Shown in pieces: positions 36,479-45,839 of a stretch of DNA of 64,000 nt; within the stretch, counting starts at the first letter, position 1; each line of letters begins with the position of its first letter. Origin of the DNA: Phycisphaerales bacterium (GTDB lineage: Bacteria > Planctomycetota > Phycisphaerae > Phycisphaerales > SM1A02); NCBI GenBank assembly GCA_009691705.1, contig SIAR01000001.1, positions 1 through 64,000 on the forward strand, written 5' to 3'. Under the pieces are notes generated by a model. It was not told where the DNA came from, ran no database searches, and worked only from the letters and a program-made list of their open reading frames with translations. Made by a program: the position numbers and the translations under genes.

Positions 36479-37947
36479 TTCAGCAGTCCCTCTTCACGCG
36501 CTAGCGCGCGAATTGGGGGCCACAGGACGAGGTCGCCAACGAGCGCGTCGGTCGAATGCTGGGCACCACCATCATCCTCGTGGTTGCCACCGAGTGCCCA
36601 GACAAGACAGCCAGTCGCCCAGACTCGTCCCAGCGGAGTCTCGATTGCCTGACGATCACGCAATGGTTTGAACTGCAATCGACCGTACTTCTTGTCGTAA
36701 GGGTCAAAGTCAAACTTCTTCTGAAAGAAAACTGCGTAGGCCCGCTCTTTGTCCTTGGGCCATGTGTGTTTGAACTCGCCGTAGTAGCCGCAAAGCCCCG
36801 CTGACATGATCGTTCCATTCACCTCCGCTATCACCACGTTGCGCCACACGAATGCCTTCTCGAGGTCGCGCACCATCGCGACAACTGCGGCATACTTGAT
36901 TGGATTCGTGCGCGAGAGTTCGGTCGCCATTTGGTGGAGTGTCGTGAATGGACGCACACGCCACCGTCGCCACCAATCGTCGTACACATCGGCGAGCTTG
37001 TCGTTGCTTGCTTCAAGCGATCCGTGGACCGCTGAAATGCGACGCCACATCTCTTGGGTGTTGAAGCGTTGCAACGCCCCTTCTTGCGACTCCTGGGCGC
37101 CAACCACGCTTGCGAATTTTTCTGGGTCGAGGCCTGTCTCTCCAGACTCTGGCGTCAGGGCATTTCGCAGCACTGTCTCTGCGATGACGCGATCGCCTTC
37201 GGGAAGTTGAAGGCGACGCAGTTTCTCATTGTCGGATGGCTTGAGAAATGTGTACTCCTTGAGCGCGGCATTCTGAAGCACACCCACCGGAATCTTGTCG
37301 AGGTAGGACCACATGAAATCTCTGTGAATGGAGAGGTTCTCTGCGAGGTTTTCGAGCGCAAAGAGTTTCTCTTCGAGCATCGTTTGTTCGCAGAGTTGCC
37401 GCAGCAGTCGCGCGTAGGCGATCCCCACAGAGAATGCCTCTTGAAACTCGCCCGCCTCACCGCGGCGATACATCTCGGCGGTTGCGTATGCGCCGATCGC
37501 CTCGATGGCCTTGAAGTACCCATATTGCACTCGTCCAACATCTGCGCCTTGGGCGATCGAAATGACGATGCCGGCCTTGACCCACTTTGAGTCCACTCCA
37601 CTCGTGCCGTAGGGCAATCCAAAGACTGAAGCGAACTGCGCAGCGATGAGCGCCTCCCCCATCGCGCCGTTTGCCTTCGCCCACCGCGATACTTCTGCCC
37701 ATCGGTCCATTTTTGACCAAATCGTGCCTTGGTTGAAACCATCGCCGAATTCGATAGGCGGCGGAGTCAACTTTAGAAACGCATCGACGATCGTTGCTGC
37801 GCTCTTGTTTTTCTCACTGACATCCTTGAGAGGCTTGTTGAGTGCCGAGACCACCGCAACATCCTGTGACCATCCAATATTGGATGTCCAGTTGATTGAG
37901 ACGAAGAGCAAAGTTGAAAGACCGATGCGCGATATAAGCACGTTCAT
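36475..37947 (-). CDS. Secreted conserved hypothetical protein coupled to trxB
   Basis: 490 residues from the ATG of 'MNVLISRIGLSTLLFVSINW', which starts a signal peptide; the track's longer form lacks one and crosses the purD promoter. The mature part is largely helical, with an early 'RWAEVSRWAKANGAMGEALIAAQ' block and a C-terminal 'GDLVLWPPIRALAREEGLLK' ending. I believe this ending is conserved in other planctomycete proteins; function unknown to me. It overlaps trxB by 4 bp. Possible link to exported redox or envelope work is only suggested by that neighbour. No catalytic motif is visible. Confidence 0.65.
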   Translation of the reverse strand: MNVLISRIGLSTLLFVSINWTSNIGWSQDVAVVSALNKPLKDVSEKNKSAATIVDAFLKLTPPPIEFGDGFNQGTIWSKMDRWAEVSRWAKANGAMGEALIAAQFASVFGLPYGTSGVDSKWVKAGIVISIAQGADVGRVQYGYFKAIEAIGAYATAEMYRRGEAGEFQEAFSVGIAYARLLRQLCEQTMLEEKLFALENLAENLSIHRDFMWSYLDKIPVGVLQNAALKEYTFLKPSDNEKLRRLQLPEGDRVIAETVLRNALTPESGETGLDPEKFASVVGAQESQEGALQRFNTQEMWRRISAVHGSLEASNDKLADVYDDWWRRWRVRPFTTLHQMATELSRTNPIKYAAVVAMVRDLEKAFVWRNVVIAEVNGTIMSAGLCGYYGEFKHTWPKDKERAYAVFFQKKFDFDPYDKKYGRLQFKPLRDRQAIETPLGRVWATGCLVWALGGNHEDDGGAQHSTDALVGDLVLWPPIRALAREEGLLK

Positions 37948-37990
37948 AAGAAACTCAAGAGTAGCAGACCGATTCAGACTCTTGCGGCGA

Positions 37991-37996
37991 TACACT
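37991..37996 (+). promoter_or_regulatory. Candidate -10 box for purD
   Basis: TACACT lies 42 bases before the purD ATG, in the divergent gap with the trxB-linked gene. A clear -35 is lacking. Confidence 0.25.
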
Positions 37997-38038
37997 CGCC
38001 GTTTCGCGCCAAATCGCCTCTTGAAAGCTGACCACCCA

Positions 38039-39376
38039 ATGACCGCAGAACCGATCCCTGAAAAGTTGAATGTACTCCTCATCGGAACAGGTGGACGCGA
38101 GCATGCGTTGGCGTGGCGACTCAGCCAATCTCCGCATTTGGGAAAACTCTGGGTCGACTCATCGGCGAATGCTGGGTTGCTTGAAATTGGTTCAGCCTGC
38201 CCAGAAGAGTTCTCGCTGAAGCGCAAGTATTACCTCGAGCGTTGGCTCGTTCAAGAGAAAATCGGTTTCGTCATCATCGGTCCCGAAGGTCCACTCAGCG
38301 AAGGAATGGTCGACGCCTTGGCTTCACCTGATCGGCCGATCTTTGGACCCACCCGCGCAGCGGCACGCCTCGAATGGGACAAGGCGTACGCAAAGTCGAT
38401 CATGCGCCAAACGTCTATTCCCACCGCCGAAGGGCGCGTCTGCACAACGCTGAACGCCGCGCTGACCTATGTCACCGAGCGTGATGAACCGTGCGTCGTA
38501 AAGGCGACTGGCCTGTGCGCGGGCAAGGGAGTGAGCGTCTGCAAGAACAAAGAAGAAGCAATCGCGGCTGTCAAGCGCTGCATGGAAGTGCGCGAGTTTG
38601 GCGCGGCCGGCGACGCAGTCGTAATCGAAGAGCGACTCGAGGGACAAGAAGTATCGGTGCTCGCACTCGTGGATGGCAGAACGATCACGCTGCTCGACAC
38701 CGTGCAAGATCACAAACAAGTTGGCGAGGGCGACACGGGCCCGAACACTGGTGGAATGGGCGCGTTCTGCCCAACGCCGCTTTTGAACGACGACGACTTG
38801 CAGGCGATTGCGCGCGACGTTTTCGTTCCAGCGATTGATGGACTCCGCCGCCAAGGAATAGAGTTTCGCGGGGTGCTTTTCGCAGGTCTGATGCTCACGC
38901 CAGCTGGTCCAAAGGTGCTCGAATTCAACTGCAGGTTTGGCGATCCTGAAACACAAGTGCTCATGGCCCGTTTTCAAGGCGACCTACTGAAAACTCTCTG
39001 GCTAACTGCCACTGGTCGACTCGATGAAGTCGAATTCTCGTTCGACCCTCGAACGGCGTGTTGCGTTGTTGTTTGTTCAGAGGGTTACCCAGGGAGTTCA
39101 CCCAAGGGGCGGCCGATTCGCGGACTCGTACCCATTGATCGCATTGGAATCACTGGTGATTTCCCGATGATGTTTCATGGCGCAACAAAGAACGAGAAAG
39201 GCGGCGGAACCGTTACAAACGGTGGCCGAGTCGTCGGTGTGACCTGCCTGGGACAAGGGCTCGCCGAAGCAGCCAAAAGTGCGACCGCGAGCGCCGCTTC
39301 GATCGAGTTCAATGGGGCTTTTCATCGACGAGATATTGGATACCGCGTCTTACGCCAACGCCAAAATTCGTCGTGA
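38039..39376 (+). CDS. purD: Phosphoribosylamine-glycine ligase (GAR synthetase)
   Basis: 445 residues from the ATG of 'MTAEPIPEKLNVLLIGTGGREHAL'; the track's extension of 131 codons runs antisense to the neighbouring gene and is not credible. ATP-grasp ligase of purine synthesis: joins glycine to phosphoribosylamine. Blocks: 'GTGGREHALAWRLSQS', 'GPEGPLSEGMVDAL', 'CVVKATGLCAGKGVSVC', 'GDTGPNTGGMGAFCPTP', 'EFNCRFGDPETQVLM'. The N-terminal ten residues are a modest extension. No other pur genes adjoin it. Confidence 0.95.
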   Translation: MTAEPIPEKLNVLLIGTGGREHALAWRLSQSPHLGKLWVDSSANAGLLEIGSACPEEFSLKRKYYLERWLVQEKIGFVIIGPEGPLSEGMVDALASPDRPIFGPTRAAARLEWDKAYAKSIMRQTSIPTAEGRVCTTLNAALTYVTERDEPCVVKATGLCAGKGVSVCKNKEEAIAAVKRCMEVREFGAAGDAVVIEERLEGQEVSVLALVDGRTITLLDTVQDHKQVGEGDTGPNTGGMGAFCPTPLLNDDDLQAIARDVFVPAIDGLRRQGIEFRGVLFAGLMLTPAGPKVLEFNCRFGDPETQVLMARFQGDLLKTLWLTATGRLDEVEFSFDPRTACCVVVCSEGYPGSSPKGRPIRGLVPIDRIGITGDFPMMFHGATKNEKGGGTVTNGGRVVGVTCLGQGLAEAAKSATASAASIEFNGAFHRRDIGYRVLRQRQNSS

Positions 39377-39441
39377 GCCACTTTTCTCGATCTTTGGGTA
39401 GTGTTGGCAGCGAGAATCGGCATCCATGCGTAATAACAAGT

Positions 39442-39477
39442 GCTACACTCTCTTATAACTCAATCTGTTTTTGAGTT
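39442..39477 (+). promoter_or_regulatory. Candidate -10 box and leader hairpin before the subtilase-like gene
   Basis: GCTACACT at the left end is followed by a perfect 7-bp inverted repeat AACTCAA - TCTGTTT - TTGAGTT. No T tract follows, so this is more likely a leader hairpin or operator than a purD terminator. The box matches the one before the tRNA-Ser gene exactly. No clear -35. Confidence 0.35.
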
Positions 39478-39540
39478 GAGAACGCCCCTGCTTCGAATGC
39501 AACACTCGTCGTTTCGCTTAAATTTGGAGTTTATTTCCTT

Positions 39541-42501
39541 ATGCGCCTCTACCTCACCCTGATTCTGACCATTGGTCTCATCACTCTTCACTGCGAAGTC
39601 AACGCAATTCCTGAAAAGAACATGGGGCGCGCAGAGCGGATTTCAACACGTGCCGTAAAGGCGCCCCTGCCGCACGAAGTAGTTGCCAAGGACGCACGCA
39701 GATTGGTAATGCCGATCGACAGCGCGCGCGGAACTCCACAGCACACTGGTCGACTCATTGTGATGTTTGATCCCAATCAGACCGTGCGCGCGCCAAGAAC
39801 TGCGAGCAATGAACTCTTCAGTCTCAATGGTGTCGACCTCGCCCAATCAACGGCGCTGTTGGCGAAGTATGGCGCAACCATTCGTCAGGCAATCAATGCC
39901 GATCCAGTGATGCTTGCCGATCTGCGCAGTCGTGCAGAATCGCGGAGCAACAAACCGATGCCTGACTTGGCTTCGATGATGTATCTCGAGGGGATCGCAC
40001 CAAGCCAACTGCTCGGTGCCGCGCGCGAGTTTCTTGCGCTCGGTGAAGTCGTGTGGGTCGAGATCGAAGCCAAGACACAACTCTCGCAGGGTACGCCCTA
40101 CTGCGCCTCATGCGGAGCTGGCCAGGGCTGCACGTCACTTCCGTGCAACTATCCACACCCTGGCACCGTCACGGTTGGGGGAGGCCCAGTTGGATACTGC
40201 TCAGACCAAGCGACTTGCACCCTCGTAATCACAATTCGGCCAGGGTGCGCAACCTCTTGGGATGAAGTTTGCGCGACACTTGCGAACCTGCTCGGTCCAT
40301 CCGCATTCGGCGGCGCTAGCACCTACGACACGTGCCTTCAGCCTCAATCGGATCCACCACCACCATTTAATCAACCTTGGTCGCCGCTCGAAGAGTCGTT
40401 GATGCTTCAGACTTCGCCATTCATTGCACATACAATTCCTGGATCGATCAACTCAGATTGCTGCAGAGCCGTCTGCTTCGAGGATGTGACCTGTTGCACA
40501 ATCGCTTGGGACGCTGACTGCGCATCCCTTGCAATCGGTTTCTACGACGACTGCTACTCGACGGCTGGCTACACGGTTCCAGGTGGCAGCGGTAATCCAC
40601 AAACTCCAAACCCGCAAGCGCCGTCGCCTCTATTCGATGCGACGATGCTCGAAGAACCACCGCCGCCGGAAGCGGCGCCGGGGAGTGCCCCACTCGCCCT
40701 TTACACAACTGCGCAACGGGCGCCAAATCCCTACACAGGACCTAATCCGCCACCGGCTGATTTCGGACCTTTCACGACCTTCGCATCGGTCACGGGTTTT
40801 CGTGGTGGCGGCATTGACATCGATGCCATCGTGGCTCTGCTCGAACAGTTTCCTGGAACGAACGGACCTCAACTGTCGCGAATCAAGATCGCACTCGTTG
40901 AGCCCTCTGCTCTTGTGAACCACGAGGACCTGATTGACCCAGTGACCGGGCTCACGAAGATCACGGTTGAATCAGGGCAGACGCCTCTGATCATCAATGA
41001 TCAGACATCGCCTCCACCGACTTTTTCTGGATCATTCGACACCGCTCCCGCCCACGGAACTGCCTCTCTAGGAGTTCTCTTTGCCAATGCCAACAGCATT
41101 GGAGTGACCGGAATTGTGCCAGACGCCGACGCGTACTTCTTTCCAACCGAGTCGTTCGAAGAGAATGGTCGGACACTGACCGCGATGACAAACGCAGTCA
41201 ATCTGCTTTCAGCAGTCACGAGTGCGGATCCGAATCCTGGAAACATCATTGTGATGCCGGTCGCCGAGTTGAATCAACCACTCAACACAGTCCAATCGCG
41301 TGCAACGATCATTGAGATTGGACTTGGTCTCGGGGTCACTTTTGTTCTCGCGGCAGGCAACGGCGCCCAAGAGGTGAATGCGCCTATTACAGGCACTGAC
41401 CTGGCAATTGTCGTCGGAGGCGTTTGGCCTGGATTTCAGGCGATTGTCGCCCCCCCTGGCGCAACGGTTTATCCCATCGGGCTGAACTACTGCCGCACGG
41501 GCATTAGCAACTACTCTACCCGCGTGACGGTCTCTGGGTGGGGTTCTGGGGTTTGCACCCTGGGTTATGGCGATCTCTTCTGCGGGACGAGCGGTCCGGT
41601 CTCGACTAATCCAGCCGTTGCGCAGTACGAAGTGAATCGCTTGCGTTCATACACAGCGGCTTGGGGTGGAACGAGTGCTGCTACCGCGCAGATTGGTGGG
41701 GTGGTTGGCCTCATTCAGGCCCTCGCGAAACAGGTCTACGAAGGACAGCCCTTCAGCCCTGAGAACATGAACGAACTCTTGCGCGATCCAAACAACATCT
41801 ATCCACAGTGTGGACTGACACTGAACGATCGTCCGGGTTTTATAACAGCTGGCTATGGCGACACGGTGAGTAACGGGACTCAGGCGCCAGTTGCTGGCTT
41901 CCCAAACATGCGCCGCCTTGGGGTTTCAACAATCAACGGCGATTTTTACGACGGCAACCAATCGACCTTTAAGATCGTTTGCGGCACACTAGTTTCAGGG
42001 ACGCAATTCAGCATTCGTGACTCGGACCAAAAGTATGTCAAGGCTCGAACCGCCCGTCCACGGGGCAGTCAGTCATCGTCGGGACTTGGACCACCGCTGG
42101 TGTATCCACCTTCTGCTCGCATCTTGGATGTTCAAGTCATTCGCACGACTGACCTTGCTGTTCCTGCCGACCTCGAGCGCGTCTCTGTCTCTGTAACCGG
42201 GCGCGCCTCGAGTGTGGGAAGCGCCCTTGTGATGGTGTTTCTGTACGACGGCGCGATGAACCGATGGAAATTCCTTCCTCCCTTTGCCGCGACGTTCACA
42301 ACGGTGGATCAGACCTTGCAATTCACCATCGGCGCGTGCGCAACTCCTGCGAGTTATGCCTACAGCGACGGCGGAGTCAAAATGGCAGCGCGCGTTGTTG
42401 TCTTCCCACTAGGCGGCCTCGGCCAGACTCAGATTTGGCTTGACCAAGTGCTGATTAACTACAACTCCGACCTCATCCTTGTTCCCCCTCCTTGCCCATG
42501 A
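39541..42501 (+). CDS. Secreted subtilisin-like (S8-type) protein with catalytic Asp replaced by Glu
   Basis: 986 residues with a signal peptide (cleavage near 'NA|IPEK'). Residues about 180-360 form a Cys-rich region with 'CATSWDEVCATLA' and 'CCRAVCFEDVTCCTIAWDADC', repeats of a CC...WD..C type known from planctomycete exoproteins. The S8 fold follows: 'IKIALVEPSALVNHEDL' (where Asp is expected, Glu454 stands), 'AHGTASLGVLFA' (His505), 'LAAGNGAQ' (oxyanion Asn607) and 'GGTSAATAQIGGVVGLI' (Ser712). The C-terminal 200 residues look like a beta sandwich. So three of four key positions are intact. It might be a peptidase with a Glu relay or a pseudo-enzyme. First of four exoprotein genes in a row; GGAG precedes the ATG. 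Confidence 0.75.
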   Translation: MRLYLTLILTIGLITLHCEVNAIPEKNMGRAERISTRAVKAPLPHEVVAKDARRLVMPIDSARGTPQHTGRLIVMFDPNQTVRAPRTASNELFSLNGVDLAQSTALLAKYGATIRQAINADPVMLADLRSRAESRSNKPMPDLASMMYLEGIAPSQLLGAAREFLALGEVVWVEIEAKTQLSQGTPYCASCGAGQGCTSLPCNYPHPGTVTVGGGPVGYCSDQATCTLVITIRPGCATSWDEVCATLANLLGPSAFGGASTYDTCLQPQSDPPPPFNQPWSPLEESLMLQTSPFIAHTIPGSINSDCCRAVCFEDVTCCTIAWDADCASLAIGFYDDCYSTAGYTVPGGSGNPQTPNPQAPSPLFDATMLEEPPPPEAAPGSAPLALYTTAQRAPNPYTGPNPPPADFGPFTTFASVTGFRGGGIDIDAIVALLEQFPGTNGPQLSRIKIALVEPSALVNHEDLIDPVTGLTKITVESGQTPLIINDQTSPPPTFSGSFDTAPAHGTASLGVLFANANSIGVTGIVPDADAYFFPTESFEENGRTLTAMTNAVNLLSAVTSADPNPGNIIVMPVAELNQPLNTVQSRATIIEIGLGLGVTFVLAAGNGAQEVNAPITGTDLAIVVGGVWPGFQAIVAPPGATVYPIGLNYCRTGISNYSTRVTVSGWGSGVCTLGYGDLFCGTSGPVSTNPAVAQYEVNRLRSYTAAWGGTSAATAQIGGVVGLIQALAKQVYEGQPFSPENMNELLRDPNNIYPQCGLTLNDRPGFITAGYGDTVSNGTQAPVAGFPNMRRLGVSTINGDFYDGNQSTFKIVCGTLVSGTQFSIRDSDQKYVKARTARPRGSQSSSGLGPPLVYPPSARILDVQVIRTTDLAVPADLERVSVSVTGRASSVGSALVMVFLYDGAMNRWKFLPPFAATFTTVDQTLQFTIGACATPASYAYSDGGVKMAARVVVFPLGGLGQTQIWLDQVLINYNSDLILVPPPCP

Positions 42502-42657
42502 ACTCTCCTATGGCGTCAGCGCACAGTCATCAATCCCTAGGAATAAACACCTTTCTTTCGTCTTCGCTTGACTTTTTATCAATCCACCCTATGTTGCTTT
42601 TATTGCCTGCGGGGCGTCGCAGGGTTGTGAAGGTTATTGGGATGGCAACACCCCAAT
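42502..42657 (+). promoter_or_regulatory. Promoter and structured leader of the metalloprotease gene
   Basis: TTGACT (42568), 16-base spacer, TATGTT (42590) makes a good sigma-70-like promoter. Two hairpins lie in the leader: CCTGCG - GGGCGT - CGCAGG (from 42606) and ATTGGG - 10-base loop - CCCAAT (from 42636). Neither has a T tract. The start codon, 44 bases further on, has no evident Shine-Dalgarno sequence. Confidence 0.5.
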
Positions 42658-42701
42658 CATTTGAACATGATTCGCCCCTCGCAGAGCCTTGAGAACCATT
42701 C

Positions 42702-45700
42702 ATGAAAACTGCCACCTATTCAATGATCGCATTGACTTGTCTGACGCTGACCTCACTCTCGATCGCCACGACTGGGTCGGGACGTGGGAAGGGCGCGACG
42801 CGCGCCACCCCGATGCCAACCAAGATCGCGCAAGCAATCGATGGCATGCAGGCCGAGTCGAAGGCTGCACGCACGCTTCCACAGCTCGGAGTGAGTCGCG
42901 CTGACCTATCTGCGCTCGGGCGCGCGGGTGGTGCATCCCCCAACGTGACTGCTGAGACCATTCGATCGCTAAAGGTTGGCGATCAGATGCTCTTCGCAAC
43001 CACTGATGGCACCGTGCTCGATCTAGTTGTCTCGCGCCGTGGATGGACCGGCGCAGATGAGAAACAAATCTACTTCAGTAGCGGTGAGACGGGGAATGCC
43101 ATCTACGGAATCATTTCGCAAGTTGGCCCTCGCTTGACTGGGTATTTTCTTGCGCGCAGTGGCGTTTCGTACGCGTTGTCAGCGCTACCCGAGAGCGGTT
43201 ACCAGTTGACCGTTCGTCCAAACTACGGGGCGCTTGAGTGTGGTGTCGACCGTGTTCGACCAGCGAATCCAAATGCAATGGGAGATCCGATCCAAGCGCA
43301 GGGTGGCTTGGCTGGTGGTATGACCCCCTGTCCTCCTGAGGTGATCCCTTTCGAGATTCCCGCTGGACTTCGGCGAGACGGCGGAATCATCATCGACGTG
43401 CTCTTTGTCTTCTCGGTCGATGCCAATGATGCTGTGGTTGCCAGCGGATCGACGGTGTATGACCAGGCCGTTCTTACGGTCGCGCAAGCGAATGTGGCGC
43501 TCAAGAACTCTACCGGTCAAGGCGCGACAACATTCAATGGTCAAGACGCAGACAACCAACTCAACACCCAGTGCGGCTACGGCGTGTATCCCGCTCCAGG
43601 TGCTGCAGCATTCACAACCCCGCCCACGAGCCCAATCTCTTGCGGAGCGGATCCGATCAATCCGGCCACGGTCTCAGCACACGAAGCACGAGCTGGCGTG
43701 ACTCCTGCCGAGAGCGATGTCTGCACGCCACGGCTTCGTCTCGTTGGTGCACTCGTCGCGGACGGTTTCTTCGGTCAAGAGGAACCATTCGTGAGCACTG
43801 GACAAGGAGTCGATCTCACCCGTCTCGAGAACTACAACGATGGAATCCTCGACTACGTGCAGACGTGGCGTGACGCCCTCGGCGCAGACTCGGTCGCTCT
43901 CGTCGGCATGGGCTACGGCTCAGATAGCGCGTTCGTCGGACTCGCAAGCGTCATGAATGATGCGAACAACGGCGCACAAGGAATTGCGGGGCTTTCGATT
44001 CCAGCGAATCCTCATCCCATTGTCGATACGGCCGCGGGTGCACTTGGACCTTCGAGCGTTTCGACGCTTCAGGCTTTTTCTGAGTCGCCATACTGTCTGC
44101 TCGACTATACGATTCTGGGCGACCTCACGTACGCGCACGAACTTGGCCACAACTTTGGTTGCCAACACGATCATGATGCGCCAAGCGCTGCGCCACAGGA
44201 TGCACTCTTTCCCGATTCGTTCGGATTCGGCGACGACAACTTTCGAACCGTGATGGCCTATGCAGCTGGAGGAAACGTGCGTTTGCCTGGATTCTCGAAC
44301 CCTGAGAAGACGTGGGCGGACTACGAGGGACCGGACAACGCAAACACTGCAGCCGGTCTCGAATTCGACTTTGACTGCAGTGCGATTTCTCCAGATGGTC
44401 TGGGCACCCATGCTCAATACGTTCCGGGAAGTGGCGTTGGTCCGGGCGACTGCGATCAAGAGGGAGATGACGATCCGAGTTCGCCAGCAGCGATGGTGAT
44501 CGCGTCGGATGTCACCATCGACGATGCGGGGCAAGAGTGCGCGAACAATGCGCGCTCGATTTCTCAAGCGAAATTCGATTTTGCACGGTTTCGCTGCAGC
44601 ATCTTCCCAGTCGCTGACTGCAACAACAATCTCATTGATGACTTTGTTGAGGCTCTCGATGGCACCAACGATGATTGTGATTCGAACGGCATTCCCGATG
44701 ATTGCGAAACAGCTCAGGAAGATCCCGGCATTCCAAGCCCGATCGATTGCAACCAGAATCAGATCCCCGACGCGTGCGACATCGCGAACGGTGAGAGCCA
44801 GGACACGAATGCCAACAGCATTCCCGACGAATGTGAAGACCAGAGCCTGCTCTTTCGCGAGAACTTTGAAACGATCGCGCTGGGAACACACGATGGCGCG
44901 CTACCTATCGCCAAAGTGTCAGCCGAAGCGCTTGCGCAGATTCGCCTAACGGACCCAGACTTTCCAGATTACTTCGCGACGATCGAGACGAGCGATATGA
45001 ATCCCGATCCAACGGACACCGGCTTTATCTTCACCGACATCATTCCGTCGCTGTTTCAGTACGGGCTCGGCCGAAATGGGAATCTGGTCCTCAACGGTGC
45101 TTTGGGGCAGGGATTCGCGATTGCCTTCGGTTCGCGCGGCTATGGACAGCGACTGAGTTTCAACTCCGTAACGGGCGATTTTCCGTCGGGTAACGGGTTT
45201 ACGACCATTGTTTGCGCGCGCTCCATTACGGAGTGCCGCCTGTACATCAATGCGGCTGACTTTGAGGATCATTTCGCTGCGAATCCCCCTCTGCCACAAC
45301 TCGCCAACTTCGGCTATCTCGAAGAGAATCTCGTCACCGTTCAGGGCATCGACATTGACGATGCCACTGGTGCCGAAGTCGTAGTCTTCCAACAATCATT
45401 CGATCTCAGAACGATCGAGACTCCAGCCGTGCCGAGCGGACTTCAGTTTGTTCGCATCGCTGCTGCGGTGGGTGATCCCGCAATCGTCTTTGACAAGATC
45501 GCGATCACTGGAGCGTTCGTTGCCATGGATAATGTCTCGTTTGATCGCGGACAGATCTTTGCCGAGTGCATCGCTGACATCGCCGGTGGCATTCCCATCG
45601 GCGGGGTCCCAACCCCCGATGGTCGGGTTGGCGCTGAAGACTTACTGCTCATTCTTGCCGCATTTGACGCGGCAAACCCAGTCGATCCGACCGATCCAAT

Positions 45701-45806
45701 CGCAGTGCTTGCCGATGTCAACGATGACGGCTTTGTCGATGCGTCCGATTTGCTCGAGATTCTCTCGAGCTTTGGCAACTGCCCAGGCGGCGTCGCCGGT
45801 CCGTAA
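42702..45806 (+). CDS. Secreted reprolysin-type metalloprotease with Ca-binding repeats and dockerin-like tail
   Basis: 1034 residues with a Sec signal peptide. After a roughly 200-residue N-terminal region comes a metzincin domain: zinc site 'HELGHNFGCQHDHD' at residue 479 (HExxHxxGxxHD) and a Met-turn 'RTVMAYAAG'. All three His and the catalytic Glu are present, so it should be active on protein outside the cell. Next come Asp/Asn-rich repeats ('DCNNNLIDDFVEALDGTNDD', 'CDSNGIPDDCE', 'DTNANSIPDECED') of the thrombospondin type-3 kind, a beta-rich domain of about 230 residues, and a C-terminal pair of EF-hand-like loops ('TPDGRVGAEDLLLILAAF', 'DVNDDGFVDASDLLEIL'), a dockerin-like module. No cohesin is in the window. 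It has its own promoter. Confidence 0.85.
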   Translation: MKTATYSMIALTCLTLTSLSIATTGSGRGKGATRATPMPTKIAQAIDGMQAESKAARTLPQLGVSRADLSALGRAGGASPNVTAETIRSLKVGDQMLFATTDGTVLDLVVSRRGWTGADEKQIYFSSGETGNAIYGIISQVGPRLTGYFLARSGVSYALSALPESGYQLTVRPNYGALECGVDRVRPANPNAMGDPIQAQGGLAGGMTPCPPEVIPFEIPAGLRRDGGIIIDVLFVFSVDANDAVVASGSTVYDQAVLTVAQANVALKNSTGQGATTFNGQDADNQLNTQCGYGVYPAPGAAAFTTPPTSPISCGADPINPATVSAHEARAGVTPAESDVCTPRLRLVGALVADGFFGQEEPFVSTGQGVDLTRLENYNDGILDYVQTWRDALGADSVALVGMGYGSDSAFVGLASVMNDANNGAQGIAGLSIPANPHPIVDTAAGALGPSSVSTLQAFSESPYCLLDYTILGDLTYAHELGHNFGCQHDHDAPSAAPQDALFPDSFGFGDDNFRTVMAYAAGGNVRLPGFSNPEKTWADYEGPDNANTAAGLEFDFDCSAISPDGLGTHAQYVPGSGVGPGDCDQEGDDDPSSPAAMVIASDVTIDDAGQECANNARSISQAKFDFARFRCSIFPVADCNNNLIDDFVEALDGTNDDCDSNGIPDDCETAQEDPGIPSPIDCNQNQIPDACDIANGESQDTNANSIPDECEDQSLLFRENFETIALGTHDGALPIAKVSAEALAQIRLTDPDFPDYFATIETSDMNPDPTDTGFIFTDIIPSLFQYGLGRNGNLVLNGALGQGFAIAFGSRGYGQRLSFNSVTGDFPSGNGFTTIVCARSITECRLYINAADFEDHFAANPPLPQLANFGYLEENLVTVQGIDIDDATGAEVVVFQQSFDLRTIETPAVPSGLQFVRIAAAVGDPAIVFDKIAITGAFVAMDNVSFDRGQIFAECIADIAGGIPIGGVPTPDGRVGAEDLLLILAAFDAANPVDPTDPIAVLADVNDDGFVDASDLLEILSSFGNCPGGVAGP

Positions 45807-45839
45807 TCATTCAACAACCACGTAATAGAGAACACAACC

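Noticed and set aside
37646-38038. N-terminal extension of the purD ORF
   Set aside because: Antisense to the trxB-linked gene and lacks family sequence; the internal ATG gives a normal N-terminus.
39457-39477. Terminator of purD
   Set aside because: A good 7-bp hairpin but no T tract after it; it fits a leader structure better.
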